A stretch of DNA of 64,000 nt from Polyodon spathula (Eukaryota; Chordata; Actinopteri; Acipenseriformes; Polyodontidae), in the NCBI RefSeq assembly GCF_017654505.1, contig NC_054539.1, forward strand, positions 72,024,413 through 72,088,412. Direction: 5' to 3'. The notes under the pieces are model-generated. The model did no database searches, was not told where the DNA came from, and worked only from the letters and a program-made list of their open reading frames with translations. The position numbers and the translations under genes were made by a program. Below, piece after piece: positions 12,237-24,509 of this stretch; the first letter of the stretch is position 1, and each line of letters opens with the position of its first letter.

Positions 12237-12995
12237 ATTTTGGGGAATTTTTCATAATCGATGGTTCTCCAGTGCATGGCCTCAGGAAATCCAAAATCTC
12301 TCCCCACAGTTTAAATCCACAGCCCTCCTCAAACTATTTCCTATTGTCATCACAGCCTCCCTCTGGGTCCCCTACTGGCAAAAAAATAATCCTGTTCTGT
12401 GACAATCAAGCCACTGTTCACATTATTAACAAAGGTCGTTCGTCACCCCCTATGATCATGCATCTCCTCCGTCAGCTTGTATGAATATTTGTTACCAACA
12501 AGTTAATTTTGTAATCTCGATATTGACAATAACGCTGCTGATGCTCTTTCTCGCCTACAGATTCCTCAATTCAGGCTCATCCATTTCCCCTGCCTGTTCC
12601 TCAATTCAGCAACTTGATTTTCAATTGAATTCATCCCTTTGCAATCTTCTCATTTGTTCAAGAATGCATGGCCGCCACCCTTGCCTCATCTACCCACTCC
12701 TCCTACACAACTGGCTGGTTCGCCTTTACAACTTTCTCCTAGCAAAAACTGGATATCTCCGCTCATCTGCTCAAGAATACAAGGCCTCTGCCCTCGCCCC
12801 ATCTACCTGCTCCTCCTATGCAACTGTCTGGTTCGCCTTCACAACTTTCTGCAAAATCATCAGGATTTCCCCGTTCCCCTTCAATCACAATTTCATTATT
12901 TCCTTCCTCATACACACAAAAGTCAATCTACACTTTTTGAGTAGGAACCCTTGGAACTTACCTAGCAGGCATTCAATTCCAAGATGTACCTCAGG
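12237..12995 (+). pseudogene. DIRS-like retrotransposon remnant: RNase H to tyrosine recombinase
   Basis: Plus-strand frames give 'WFSSAWPQEIQ', 'LLKLFPIVI', then 'KKIILFCDNQATVHIINKGRSS' in pieces (12365-12465). This is the RNase H signature of DIRS-type elements, with the FCDNQA and NKGRS blocks. After a frame change come 'ADALS/R'-like and 'IPQFRL'-like pieces, then 'SSYTTGWFAFTTF', and near 12960 'YLAGIQFQD'. These resemble the N-terminal core-binding domain of the DIRS tyrosine recombinase. The catalytic R-H-R-Y region is absent, the frames are broken, and an internal duplication is present. DIRS elements integrate through a recombinase rather than an integrase. The assignment is from motif memory, and a Ngaro-type relative is possible. 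Confidence 0.65.
12656..12856 (+). repeat. Internal duplication inside the DIRS-like remnant
   Basis: About 88 bases starting TTCAAGAATGCATGGCC (12656-12743) recur at 12769-12856 with roughly one difference per eight bases. The copies both encode a 'SSYTTGW/SSYATVW'-like recombinase segment and are separated by about 25 bases. The divergence says the duplication is old. Confidence 0.8.
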
Positions 12996-14289
12996 CTCAA
13001 CATAGTATAGTGGTGGGACCACCAGAGGTTTACTCCCAAGGGGTGGGTTTTTTAAAAATATTTTCTTTATTGCTTAATGCCTTTTTTTAAATAGAGTCAA
13101 CTTAAACAGTTTCCAAGAAAGACAAGATAGTTTTGTGTGACCATATTAATAACAACGAGTAACTGAATCCAGGAGTAAGTAACTTTTCTAATGATCCCCT
13201 GTAAATTTTCCATAATGTTGTTACATTCCATACTACTGTCTGCATGCATTACATTTAACTACTAAGAGACTCAACATGCCAGACATAATATACAGTGCTG
13301 TCCAGACTGTAAGAATGTGAAACCAAATCATCCTATTATATACAGCCGATTGGATTCCATCTAAACCTTAACTTTAATGCAAAAGTCCTAGCTTGAGGTA
13401 ATGAAATGGCAATACAGTACATTGGAGTTACAGTACAGTAACTCCACCTGTGCACTGAGTACCCAGACTGACAGCTGACACATCACATTTGCATTAGAAA
13501 CCACTGGTGCCAGCAGGAATGCTTTAGAATACATTTTCACTAAACAAAACCACAGTTTGAAAATGTTATGAACTTGCAGGTTAAAAACAGATTTTGTGCA
13601 TTCAGAATCAATTAATAGTTACTGCAGTCAAAGCCCTAGGCATTTCTACAATGACGTGTTCAATAATTCAAACCTGGCAATCAGTGAACACTAATAGATT
13701 CCAAACCTTATTTCTTAAAGCTGAGTAATGGTAAACACAGAAATAAAACTTGTAATGCATGGCACAATCTTGGAAGTTGTCCCAAGGAAGTGTTGGTACA
13801 TCTACTTAAAATGCACTTAATGCTGTTGAATCTGTTTACAGAGAACAAAGCAACAGAATACAAGCCCCAGGGACTGATGAAATGCAGGAGTGCAAAAACC
13901 AAAGCAATGAAATAATGGATCTTCTTGTTTAACCAAACAAAGCAATACATGATTTAACAGTAGTTTAAGAAGGTTCACTGCCACCACTCCTTACTTTCAT
14001 CAGACTGAAAACAATAACCATTTAACCAAATACAATATGTAATGTCTGTGCATTTTAAATGTTGCAGAAAAAATTTGCAGCCATTAGTCTGCTATTGAAA
14101 AATCTTTTGATTTTATGAGTTGTCTTTTCAATTGTTTATAAGTAAACACTTTATATGTACCTGAAGCCCAAAGGGAAGCTACTCCAGTAATTCATAAATA
14201 ACAAGTCCTGCAGATTTATTTTCTTCTCTGACTGATCTCATCATACCTCATCGACATCTGTATACAAGCACCTCACTATTACAGTAAAT
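12996..14289. other. Unassigned sequence
   Basis: No gene or repeat boundary is recognised. An 80-codon minus-strand frame at 13708-13950 is hydrophobic but unsupported. Confidence 0.5.
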
Positions 14290-16194
14290 TCCTGCAATCC
14301 TCAAATAATAAATCTTGTCGATTTGCAATCTGCTCAAAGCAGTCTCATCACACTGTGTACATTAATCATGACCCCAATCACCATACACTTCTTGGCTTCT
14401 GGAATGAGGTTACAACCAATTCAAGCATACATGGATGACATGACAACAATGACTACAACAGTAGCCTGCACTAATCAGCTATTTGGCAAATTAACCAATA
14501 ACATTGAATGGGCATGAATGCAATTCAAGCCCACTAAATCAAGGAGCATCTCTATAATTAAAGGTAAAGTAGTAGATAAAAGGTTCTATATTAATGGTGA
14601 GGCAATACCAATGAAAAGTATAGGGGAATGGTACAATGGGGATCTAAAGGACACACTTTGTGTGGGAGAAGTTAGACAACAAGCAGTGGAAGGGTTGAAG
14701 AGCATAGACATCAGCGCTTTACCGGGCAAACTGAAACTCTGGTGCTTTCGGTATGGTCTACAGCCAAAACTGCTGTGGCCACTGACTTTGTACGAGGTTT
14801 CCTTGACAAGTTGAGAAGCTGGAAGCTTTAATCAATTCATATGTCAGGAACTGTTTGGGAGTTCCACGCTGCCTCAGCAGAGTGGGATTTTATGGTAAAG
14901 GAATAGTGCAGCTACCAGTCTCTGCTCTAACCGAGGCGTGTAAGTGAGCCAAAGTCCGACTGGAAATGACATTAGTAGATTCATGTGACAAATGAATAAA
15001 AGAGGCAGCACCTGTGTTGAAAACTGGAAGAAAATGGACGGCAAAGAATGCTGTGGAAGATGCTAAGCCTGCCCTTCGAATCGATGATATTATGGGGCAA
15101 GTTCAGCATGGAAAAGGAGGTCTTTGTCTCAGTTCAGCTCCTCCTACATGGCACAAGGCAACCCCAGCTCAACAAAGGAAGCTGGTAGTCAATGAGGTGC
15201 AAAAGCAGGAGAGGATGAGGTGTATAAAGTCCATTTCCCAGACCAAGCAGGGAGAATGGATGAGATGGGAAAGTGTGAAACAGCGCAAGATCGACTGGCA
15301 AGACCTATGGAAAATTTTTCCACTTGAGATTGCCACCATTAACCTTCGACCAGGGATTTTCTTGTGGTCTGGATCAACACACCTTGTTCTTCTGGAGTTA
15401 ACAGTGCCATGGGATGATGCTGTGGATGAGGCATATGAGATGAAGAAACTTTGATATGCTCTAACTAGCTGCTGAAGGTGAATAGTGAGGATGGAGAGTC
15501 CGAGTTTACCCAGTGGAGGTGGGTTTTCGAGGATTTGTGGCACACTCTACAAACTGGTTTCTCAGATGTCGGGTTCAGTGGCCAAGAGTTGTGTCGCACA
15601 GTGAAGGACTTATCTGAAGCAGAAGAAAGGAGCAGCAACTGGCTGTGGTTGAGATGGAAAGATTCTGGATGGGGATCTCAAGCACAATAGAAAGAAAGCA
15701 ACGCTGATGTACAGATAAGTAAGCCGGGCTAAGTTGAGTGGGGGATGGAGGGGGGTGATGCTGGGACGACAGAATCACTGTTGAGCCCTCTTGAGGTGTT
15801 GTGGGCTAGTCGACGAAACACTGAGGACAGAAGGTGCTGACCTGAAGGCCCCAGAGATGTATCCTACTTACAGTAGCTCAATCAAGACGGTTGTCATGTT
15901 GATGCGCTGGGGAGACCGCACTGTGGTTGATCCCTGGAGCCAGCATCGCAGCCTTGTGTGTGCTGATGAGCTGGGGAGGCAAAATAAGCTGATCCCTGGA
16001 GCCAACATTACACTTCAACCATCAACACCAAGAAGAAAGATATCTACATCAACAGATGGAAAGAAACTCAAATGGATGGAGATGCAGATGGAACACATTA
16101 GTTTACTGCAAAGCTACATCTTAGTTGGTGCTATCTTGGCGAGAGCCGAGTTCAAATCAGCGTGAAGCTTTAATATCTACTCTCATGTAATGGA
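14290..16194 (+). pseudogene. LINE remnant with YMDD reverse transcriptase and C-terminal restriction-like endonuclease
   Basis: The remnant reads through several frames. 'IQAYMDDMTTMT' (about 14420-14450) is the RT catalytic YxDD. It is followed by 'FKPTKSRS', 'KGKVVDKRFYING' and 'LPGKLKLWCFRYGLQPKLLWPLTLYEV' (to 14814), a 'LINSYVRNCLGVPR'-like stretch, 'LKTGRKWTAKNAVEDAKPAL' (15014 onward), 'WMRWESVKQRKIDWQDLWK', then 'LRPGIFLWSG' and 'LLELTVPWDDAVDEAYEMKKL' in pieces (about 15345-15450). The block continues at 15560-15690 as 'CRTVKDLSEAEERSSNWLWLR'. RPD...ELTVPW is a PD-(D/E)XK-type nuclease core. Here the first Asp reads Gly, so the nuclease would be dead. Many fish carry this RT family. 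I do not assign a clade (R2/NeSL-type is a guess). The 3' end appears to lead into (AAT)n. Confidence 0.65.

Positions 16195-16251
<57 letters not shown>
16195..16251. repeat. (AAT)n microsatellite
   Basis: About 19 AAT units lie at the downstream end of the LINE remnant. They are a plausible 3' tail of that element, later expanded. Confidence 0.95.
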
Positions 16252-16279
16252 TTCTACATGATCAGACAAAGAGAGGCAG

Positions 16280-17050
16280 AGGAGACGCCCCCAAATATTT
16301 AGAAGTCCTGTCTTTTCTGAGCCTGTCTGAAACACAATGTATGCAGCAATTTCACCTCAACAGACAAACAATCACTGACATCTGCCAACTGCTTCAGGCT
16401 GACCTGGAAGGAGACATGCAGAGAGTACACTGTTTGCCTGTAGCACTAAAGTACACGCACCAACACAGAATAGGCACCTCTGCGTAAATCATAAGGGAAC
16501 CTATTCTGTCAACATACAAGTAGTGTGTGATCTGTGATGCTAACAACTACATCACAAATGTGTATGCAAACTTTTGTGACTTGCTTATCCTGGCTAATTC
16601 GCAGGTGGCATCTGCGTTTCAGTGGGATGACAGTCTGAGAGGCAGGTTGATAGGGGACAACGGGTAACCACTGAAGCGATGGCTGCTGATACTGCTGCTC
16701 AACCCCACAACCCCTGCCGAACAGAGGTATAACCATACCTTTAAATGTGCTTGCACTGCCATTGAGTGTACATTTGGAATCAGATTCCGATGTTTGAATG
16801 TCTCTGGGGGAACACTACAGTACACTCCTCAGAAGGTTAGCAATATCATCCTGGCTTCTTGTGTTTTACACAGCATAGTTCTGCGTAATGGATGTTGAAC
16901 TTACAGAGGAATGATTACAGGGTTTGAGGGAAGCAGATGCTGAAACTGAAACCCCAGTGTTGGAGGTTGCAGATGCAGGTCAGACAAAGCCTTATAGACA
17001 GGGGTTCACATAACTGGAATGCAGGTTCAAAGGTGAGCGATACATACCTA
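16280..17050 (+). pseudogene. HARBI1-type (PIF/Harbinger) transposase remnant
   Basis: Plus-strand reading gives 'QFHLNRQTITDICQLLQADL' (about 16345-16410), 'LPVALKY', then 'VICDANNYITNVYA' (about 16525-16570), 'LANSQVASAF', 'RGRLIGDNG' stop 'PLKRWLLILLLNPTTPAEQRYN' (about 16640-16735), 'CTAIECTFGIRFRCL' and 'LQYTPQKVSNIILASCVLHSI'. These match the order of HARBI1-like transposases, including the catalytic DDE context: CDA, GD, and E of IECTFG. A stop follows the second Asp where a Tyr is usual. A segment between 16470 and 16520 is deleted, so the copy is dead. The C-terminal tail runs to about 17050. TIRs were not found. Confidence 0.8.
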
Positions 17051-20000
17051 ACTTAAGGAAAGCTCCCCCCCCCCCCAACTCTCTCACTCGCCCGTTCACT
17101 CAGCAAGTGAAACAGAAAAAAATTATGTACATTTTGTTTATAGGTCACTTTTTATTTCATATTCACTCTCCCCCTCTAGACTGCAATTTATTTATTTTTT
17201 TTTTTGCATTGCTTGAGGGGCTTGGTCATCCTCTTCATTGGGCTGCTGGACATTTTAAAACATTTTGTGTTTCTGTCTTTTATTGCAGTGGTTCGCTAAC
17301 TTAGTCATTTTTGCCCTAGCGATAATGGCTGAGCACATATGTTTATTTCCAAACATTCACTTTTTTCCTACCTTATTATGCATAAGATTCTCATTCTTGA
17401 AGCAATTCAAAATGTTCGAATATTATGGAGTGTTCAGTACATTTTACTCTTTAACAACAACAAAAAGCAACCCTTTAAATATATCCATTATACAATAATG
17501 CTTTTTTTCTACATTTAAAAGCGGTCATAATCTAAAATAAGTGTGAAAGCAAAATTTTCACCTAGATGCCCTGGTGTTATTATGGTGACACTTTTCAAGG
17601 GCTGTCAGGCTCATTACCCACCTCAGCTGGGATGTTAGTGATATTTATTGAAAGGGGGTTGATTTTCAAAGCAGTCATAACAAAAAGAAAATTGAAACTT
17701 TTGAAATCTTCCACAGTTTTTGAGTTACAGAATTTATGTGACGTTTGAATATGCTGTCTTTTGCAATTACAAATGGATTTCGGTCAAGTTATTAATCAGA
17801 TTGGGTTTGTAACAAATTCAATTTGATTCCTTTCGTTTAAAACAATGACTCAATGTGTTTTGTTATTCACACTTACCTGGAAGCAAATGTACTTTGGGCG
17901 TGAAATGGAGTTTTTGTTTTGGTTAATTTCTGGGTTTATTCAGGACTGAGGTAATTTGTGTTCAAATAAGCGTTTTTTTTTTTTTTTTTTTTTTTTTTAG
18001 ATGTTTTCACGCTCTGCAATGCATCGTGGGACTTTTTTAAGATGACAGTGATTGTGAAGTGTTCTGTTTTTTTGTCAACATGTGTTTCAATTTTGTTTAT
18101 TGCTTTGTATCACTATTGAAGCGAGCAGAGGAAAATGCAGGAGCTGGAGGGAGAACATTATTGTCTTATTTGTCCATATGTCTCCCCTTGATATACTTTT
18201 AATTTTTGCAGAATACCAGAACCAGACTTGATAAGGAAGGGTGCTGAACATATTCACCAATTCTGAAATAAAACTTCATCACACATTAAGATGTGGAACC
18301 TTTCACCCATTAAATCACCTCTGTGCTTGCCATTAAAAAAAACAATTATTTGAGACATTTAAAAAAAACATTGCTTCACTCAACAGATACTGTTCTGCAC
18401 TGGACAGTGGCTTCAATTCAACCCACAAACAATTTGACACAGTTAAGGGAGAACTCCCTGTCTCTTTTTGAGAGAATCTAACTTACTAAAGAAAATACAA
18501 AAAAACAAAAAAAACAAAAACTTACGTCCTCAACTCATAACAGCATAGACCTAATTTAATTTAGTCTTAATCCAGAAGTCAGAGTCTAATTGACACATTT
18601 AGTTCTTTTTTAATTTTACTTTTATTGCTTTATTTAATTAAATTGGCTTACACACATCCAGAAATCAAGTAAATGTGTACACTTCAGGGCAGACTTTGCC
18701 TTCAGGAGAAAGATTGAAGCAACAAAGTGTCATTGTGTCTTAATTGCTCAGTAATGTTTACCTTTAGGCGTTTTTAATGGATGATGCCGTCTGCAAAATT
18801 AAATATGATTATGTGAGATATTAAGCTTAAGCAGCTGCACTCAACAGTCTCTCAAAAGGTGACCTTTAATTAAAACTAATTTTTTCTTAGTGCATATTTT
18901 CAAAACTTTTGCAGAATTTTCTTTTTATCATTTTATAAATCACTAACTCAATGGAAGCTTAACATCTACTGAATCCTGGCCCAGTTCACAACCTGTCATA
19001 TTTGTCAATGTGACAAGCACCTAACTTGGTGGAGGAGTCGAACTCAGTTCACTTGATTTGTCATTAAAGTGCCAGAATAAAGATAATAGCTTTTATTCTC
19101 TAACACAGTATATGATAATTACATATTATATTACACTGTATCTACTTATTTGGATAAACATAATTTTTATACTGGGTTTGCAAGGAGTTATTTTAGCTCA
19201 TCATTGCAGGGCAGATATAAATAACCAGATTTAAAATTATACATTAGGACTTAAAAACAATAAAAACTCATTGTTCGAGTTGGGGGTAATGTGTTACTGT
19301 AATAGTAATTTTGTCAATAACAAGGTTGTATAATGCGTTCAATGTTAGTTACTTTCCACAAAAAAAGTTTGTCTCATTGTCTTTTCTCTGTTGTACACCT
19401 ACATTAGTGATCGTTTATTTTTTAAAGCCAAAGTAAAATTCAGTTTCTAAAGTCTAAACAAATAAAATATCTAAATGACGTGTCAAATATGATTTCTTTC
19501 AATAACTGCCGAGAGCAGTTTCTGAAAGGAGCTCACAGAGTGGCTTTATTGGCATGAGGTCTTCATTCGTTTTGATCTGGCTAATTGCGTGCGTGCACAC
19601 TGTGCAAATCAGGTTAACTGGCTTATGTACAAAGCTTAATAAAGGCATAACGGAGATCCTGACAGGTACATAAATAGCCTCTTTTTCAGTACTCTAAACT
19701 CCTTTTGATGTGATACAACAAAGTTTAAAATAATTTGACTGAATGTATGCTTTTAAGAACTGAAATTGCAATTATATTACAGTATAATCGATAGCTCTAA
19801 GGGTCACAGGATGACTCAGCAATGCAAAAATACAAATGAAAGTAAAAGAAAATAATAATCTGTCATTCTTTTTCTTTTAGTATTATATGATCTCAAACCA
19901 CTCTGCATACATGTTTAATTTGTGTTCAGCAGCTCAAAGGGTAGCATCCACCTGTATGCACTTTTTATTTTTTCTCATTGTATAACTGAATACTAATCAG

Positions 20001-21458
20001 ACAGGGAAACACAGTCTTCCTGCAATCTTTAGGAGTATATTGCTCCGGAAAACAAAGAATCACAATACTCATACAGTGATGGCTTTTGTTTTTATCCTTC
20101 CGAGACAAAAGTGGATATATTTTTTATTTTCAAAAGAAAAACAAAGGAAGAAAACACAAGTCTACAGAAAGTGCAAAGCGACAGTTATACTGAGATCCTT
20201 TGGATCATTTTGATGTTGGATTTAATAAAAAATATATATCCTTGATAGTTTTATCACAAGGTTAAGGTTTTTGATGTTATAAACATTTAAAATGCACACA
20301 TACACATGTTGAGATGGTAAGTGGTAGATAAATAACATTTTGGATTATTTATAATAACTTTGATAAATAGAAAGAGAATCCGTGTGTTTCCAAAGAGATT
20401 CCCAAATACTGAAATACTGTCTTTTGATTCTGTCCATCCAAAGACTTGTAATGAAGTAGTAAGCCTAATGTTTGGTATTTTGTCCGAAACCAGCAGCGTG
20501 TCAGGCCCAAACTATTATGACCACACAATAGAACAGCTGCACAGTGATTCCTTCTAATTTATTTATTTTTGCAGAAAAATAACATCTGATAGGATGGTAC
20601 ATACGGAAAGTAATTAGACCCTGTGGTGTGTTGTATGCCATATGTTTTTCATTCCCACAGAATGACTTTTCATTTTCATGCTTCTTTGATAAAATATTCA
20701 GTTGGACTAGATTGAGTTGCCACATGTTTCAAAGAAAGTTTGAAAATACTGTGCAGATTAGGGCCCTCTCTTGGGTTGATTCCTTGCCAAATTTCCCTTG
20801 TTTTAATTATTTCTTGCAGGATGTGACCTCCTTTGATCATGCTTTGCACTGAAAACCTGTGGAATGAAAATTGCCAGTTCTTCCACCTTGTCAGCTTCAT
20901 TCAACGAAATGTTATTGATAGGAATTTAAAGATAGAAATTAATTACAGGCTTGAGTTGTTTCAGTATTGTGTGCTGTCATGTTTGTCACATCCCTTTCTG
21001 CTCCAGCACCTTCTGTCAGTTGTCCCTCATGAATTATTGGCTCCTAACAATATTAAAAAGAAATACTGTTTCGTAAATTGGAACTGGGACAGATTGACTA
21101 TGACCATCAAGATCCATTTCCATTTAATATGGCCTTACATACAATGCACAGTAGACAATCTATAGCTTATAGCTTAAAGGTATTTATTTAAATCGATTTG
21201 TTTTAACCTGCTTTTTTTAGCCGCTGGCATTGTGCCCACGTCGTTTCACAAGGGAATAACTGAAAGGGAAAATGGGAAATGGGTTATGAAAGAGTGTTTG
21301 AATAATTAGCATCATAAAAAGGTTGGGGAGGGGTTCAGAAAATATTAAAATGACAATAGTTGTTGTGTCCTATTATGTAAGTGGTTGTTGGGAACAACAT
21401 CCTACATTTAACCTGTCCTGTACTCCCATTCTCTGCATACGTCTGGTGTGCAGTTTTT
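17051..21458. other. Long unassigned stretch, AT-rich, repeat-poor
   Basis: Apart from a 13-base C run near 17066 and a 26-base poly-T at 17973-17998, I see no repeats, RNA genes or coding domains. Parts (about 18550-18900) contain several TTAATTAA/TAATTG-like homeodomain-type words. Such words are common in AT-rich DNA and do not by themselves show regulation. Confidence 0.45.
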
Positions 21459-21533
21459 AAAAAAGGCAAACTCATCTGCTAAAGCATTCGTTTGAAAGAA
21501 ACGAATGCTTGAGCAGATGACTTTGCCTTTTTT
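21459..21533. repeat. Near-perfect 35-bp inverted repeat (hairpin)
   Basis: The left arm 21459-21493 and right arm 21499-21533 are complementary over 35 bases with two mismatches, around a 5-base loop (GAAAG). Each arm contains GCATTCGTTT and CATCTGCT blocks, and the outer ends are A6/T6. A transcript would fold into a stem the size of a microRNA precursor. It could equally be a short foldback element. No flanking TIR/TSD is evident. Confidence 0.9.
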
Positions 21534-23941
21534 ATTAAAATATATCCAGCACTATACTAGTTAATTTAAGTTCTCAATTCCCTTGCTTTGCTTTCAGGCT
21601 GTTTTACTTTCTAGGTCATTTCTACTCAGCAGTGTCTTCAGGGTTAATCATGTCACTGGCTTATGCCATGTCAGTCATTAGGGGAAGCAGGTGGCTAAAT
21701 AAGGTGACAGTTTCACTCTCCAGGTGAAACGACTAAGACTACTGTAACTGAAAGAGCTTTCGCCTTAATCTATTACTCTATACCATCTTTAAAATTGAAA
21801 ATACTGCAATTTTCCAAGAAAACACATTTTCTTGGAAACTGTACATTCAAGACCTTACAGACTCTATATAGCAAAAGGAAATGCATGTCAAGTAAGATGT
21901 AAATAATTATTTAATAAATTGTTGCTACTTTTTCCATCCATCTGTGATGTACGGTGATGGATACAGAGCAATCCAAACTACGTTTCTGAGCATCCATATG
22001 TCTCCCTTTTATGAGACATGAAACTTTACAATGTCAAGAACAACAAAAAAGGTTGCTGCCTTAATACAATTAAATTACTGTCTGACAACAGAGAACAAAA
22101 TGTTATTCATACAGCCTGTGGTCAGTCCATTACTAAATTGCAAATCCAATGTAACCTTAAAAATACCTGCAGAATAGCAGATTTTATTTCCTTCAAGCTG
22201 ATTTTATTGCATGGATAAACTGATAATCAGTACAGTTCTTGTTCTAATCTATTCCATTTCATTACTACTTTATGATAAACTACTGTTGCCCAAACTACCT
22301 CAACACAAGCCAGTGGTAGAACAAGTTTCGTTTGAAAGGTGAAAAGTAAGGACTGTTAATTCAGATCATTTAAAAAAAAAAAAAAATGAACTATGTTTTA
22401 TAAAATTAGGACATCTAATGCTTTCACTGTTAAGATGCAAGGTAAGATTTTATAAGCTCTCTGGTAAAATAACAATCACTCATGAACTATTCAAGGTTAT
22501 GATCTTGTCATGAACGATGGCACAGCATGTTATCCCAAAGCCAGCTTCTCTTCTCCACCTTATGAATATGAATCCACCTTAATTTAACTCATGGGAACAA
22601 CCCGACCTTACACTGTGTACTGGTTATTAATGTGTGTGATATTTAAAAATGAAGGCAACAAAGCTAATGTGTTTCAGAAAGACTGATCTGTCTTTAACAA
22701 ATTTGTTTTTCAGAAGAAATGCGCATGCATCATATTGAAAGTTATATATCACTCATCAACACTCCCATATTATAAGGGCCGCCCTTTATTTACATAAACA
22801 TGTCCTTAGTCCCTTACTAAATCGATAAGATATGCCATTTGTCCTGTATGTCAAATGATGCAATTTTGTTATGCAAAATATATAGTGCATGCCAGTTTTT
22901 ACATTCTGTGGATTTATGGCTTTAGAAATCAGATGCATAGCAGAATCAGTTTGGTGATGCTTTCGTTCACCCAGCAGTCTAGCAGCAGCTGACAAATACA
23001 TGTATACCACTCTCTGTGAATCTGGCCCAGTGTTGGCCCCCCAAGTCATAGTGTCTGTCTATCAACAACACCTGAAGCAGGAAAAGTACAGTAGAAAGCT
23101 TTATTGCAGCTAACAATGCACAAGCATGGGTCAGGAGAGCTTCTTTTAACAGACCATCAACAAATCAGCAAGTCATTAATACTGCATCTTAACAGATATG
23201 ACTACAGGATGTGTGCACAAGTCATAATGATTCATAGCCTAGTCCATATTTGTCTGTATTTTTAGTCTGGACTTGATCTAATGAAATTGACCAGCTGGAA
23301 TTGGACATGGGAAAGTATACAACTGGACGGAGTCAACAGAACTGAAAGGTCACACTATCAAATGATTCCTCAAGAGCTGGAACTAAAAATATATATCAAA
23401 ATCACACCAGAATGTAATCAATTAAAGACACGTGTGAAAATAATATTTTAATTGTTTAATATTTACCCTTAAAGGAGCTCTACTAGGTGATGGTGATAAC
23501 GAAAATAGTTTGTTTTAAATAAAGGGCATTTTCTTACTAAGTGCTATAGTCAAGCCAAGCTGTCTGGGGGAGTGTAACTCCTGTATGTCAAAGTGCAGTG
23601 TGAATGAAATATGATGTTTCTGAAAGTAATGCATCCTTTCCTCACCAAGCATAATACTGTATTCATCACCTTTATTGCCTCGTGAATATCAGGGCCAGTG
23701 GCACATTAATTATGACTTGTATACCTGAGACCAATGTGAATTCTGTTTTTGAATTCATAATGCTTTTCTCGTTCTTTGTCATATCTTTATTCATCTCATC
23801 CACAGGGATAATTTAGCAAACGCTATAACACATTTCGCAAGCTGTGTTTTGTCTAAAGAAATACATCTAGCTTGCATCTGAAAATCATGGGCTTGTACAG
23901 TCCAAGGAAGCTTGTAACTGAGGTAACATGTTGCAAGAGAG
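21534..23941. other. Unassigned intergenic sequence
   Basis: No gene is recognised. It contains a small perfect hairpin at 21811-21838 (12-bp stem TTTCCAAGAAAA, 4-base loop). Confidence 0.5.
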
Positions 23942-24006
<65 letters not shown>

Positions 24007-24036
24007 GTGATCTTGAACCATATTATTTGGTTCTCA

Positions 24037-24084
<48 letters not shown>
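23942..24084. repeat. (AAT)n, then (TA)n(TG)n microsatellites
   Basis: About 64 bases of AAT repeats (23942-24005) are followed after a 30-base spacer by TA then TG repeats (24036-24084). Open frames over them (poly-I, poly-L or poly-N) are artefacts. Confidence 0.95.
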
Positions 24085-24086
<2 letters not shown>

Positions 24087-24505
24087 TTTCTCAAATAGTA
24101 AAAAACACATACTAAAACATGTAAGATAAATACCTAAACTGCAACACATTTTCAAAACTGATCACACATTTCAACTTTGAGCACACCCTCTGATTCTGTG
24201 AACACAATTTCATTCCTAACAGGTCTGTTTCTAATCTGAGTGATTCCTCCTCAAAATGTAGGTATCTTATGCAATTGCCAACAATCAACACTCATTTATT
24301 TAAGCAAGCGGTCCACACTTGAAAACTCAATCAGCACTATTTAATAAACATTTCTCACATGGTATTCATGTGTAAGAGGCCTATGTATAAGAAAAAGCTA
24401 AGGTTTTTATTGACGCAGGATAGCTACAATGCTATTGTGTATCTGAAATGATGGCTGCTCATGGGAGTCGACAGCAAAGAGAGCCAAGACTAGTAAGACC
24501 ACAAC
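24085..24505. other. Unassigned sequence
   Basis: No coding or repeat signature is recognised before the transposase fossil begins. Confidence 0.45.
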
Positions 24506-24509
24506 ATAC

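Noticed and set aside
23791..24155. Frames with poly-Ile, poly-Leu or poly-Asn tracts
   Set aside because: Readings of the AAT and TG microsatellites, not genes.
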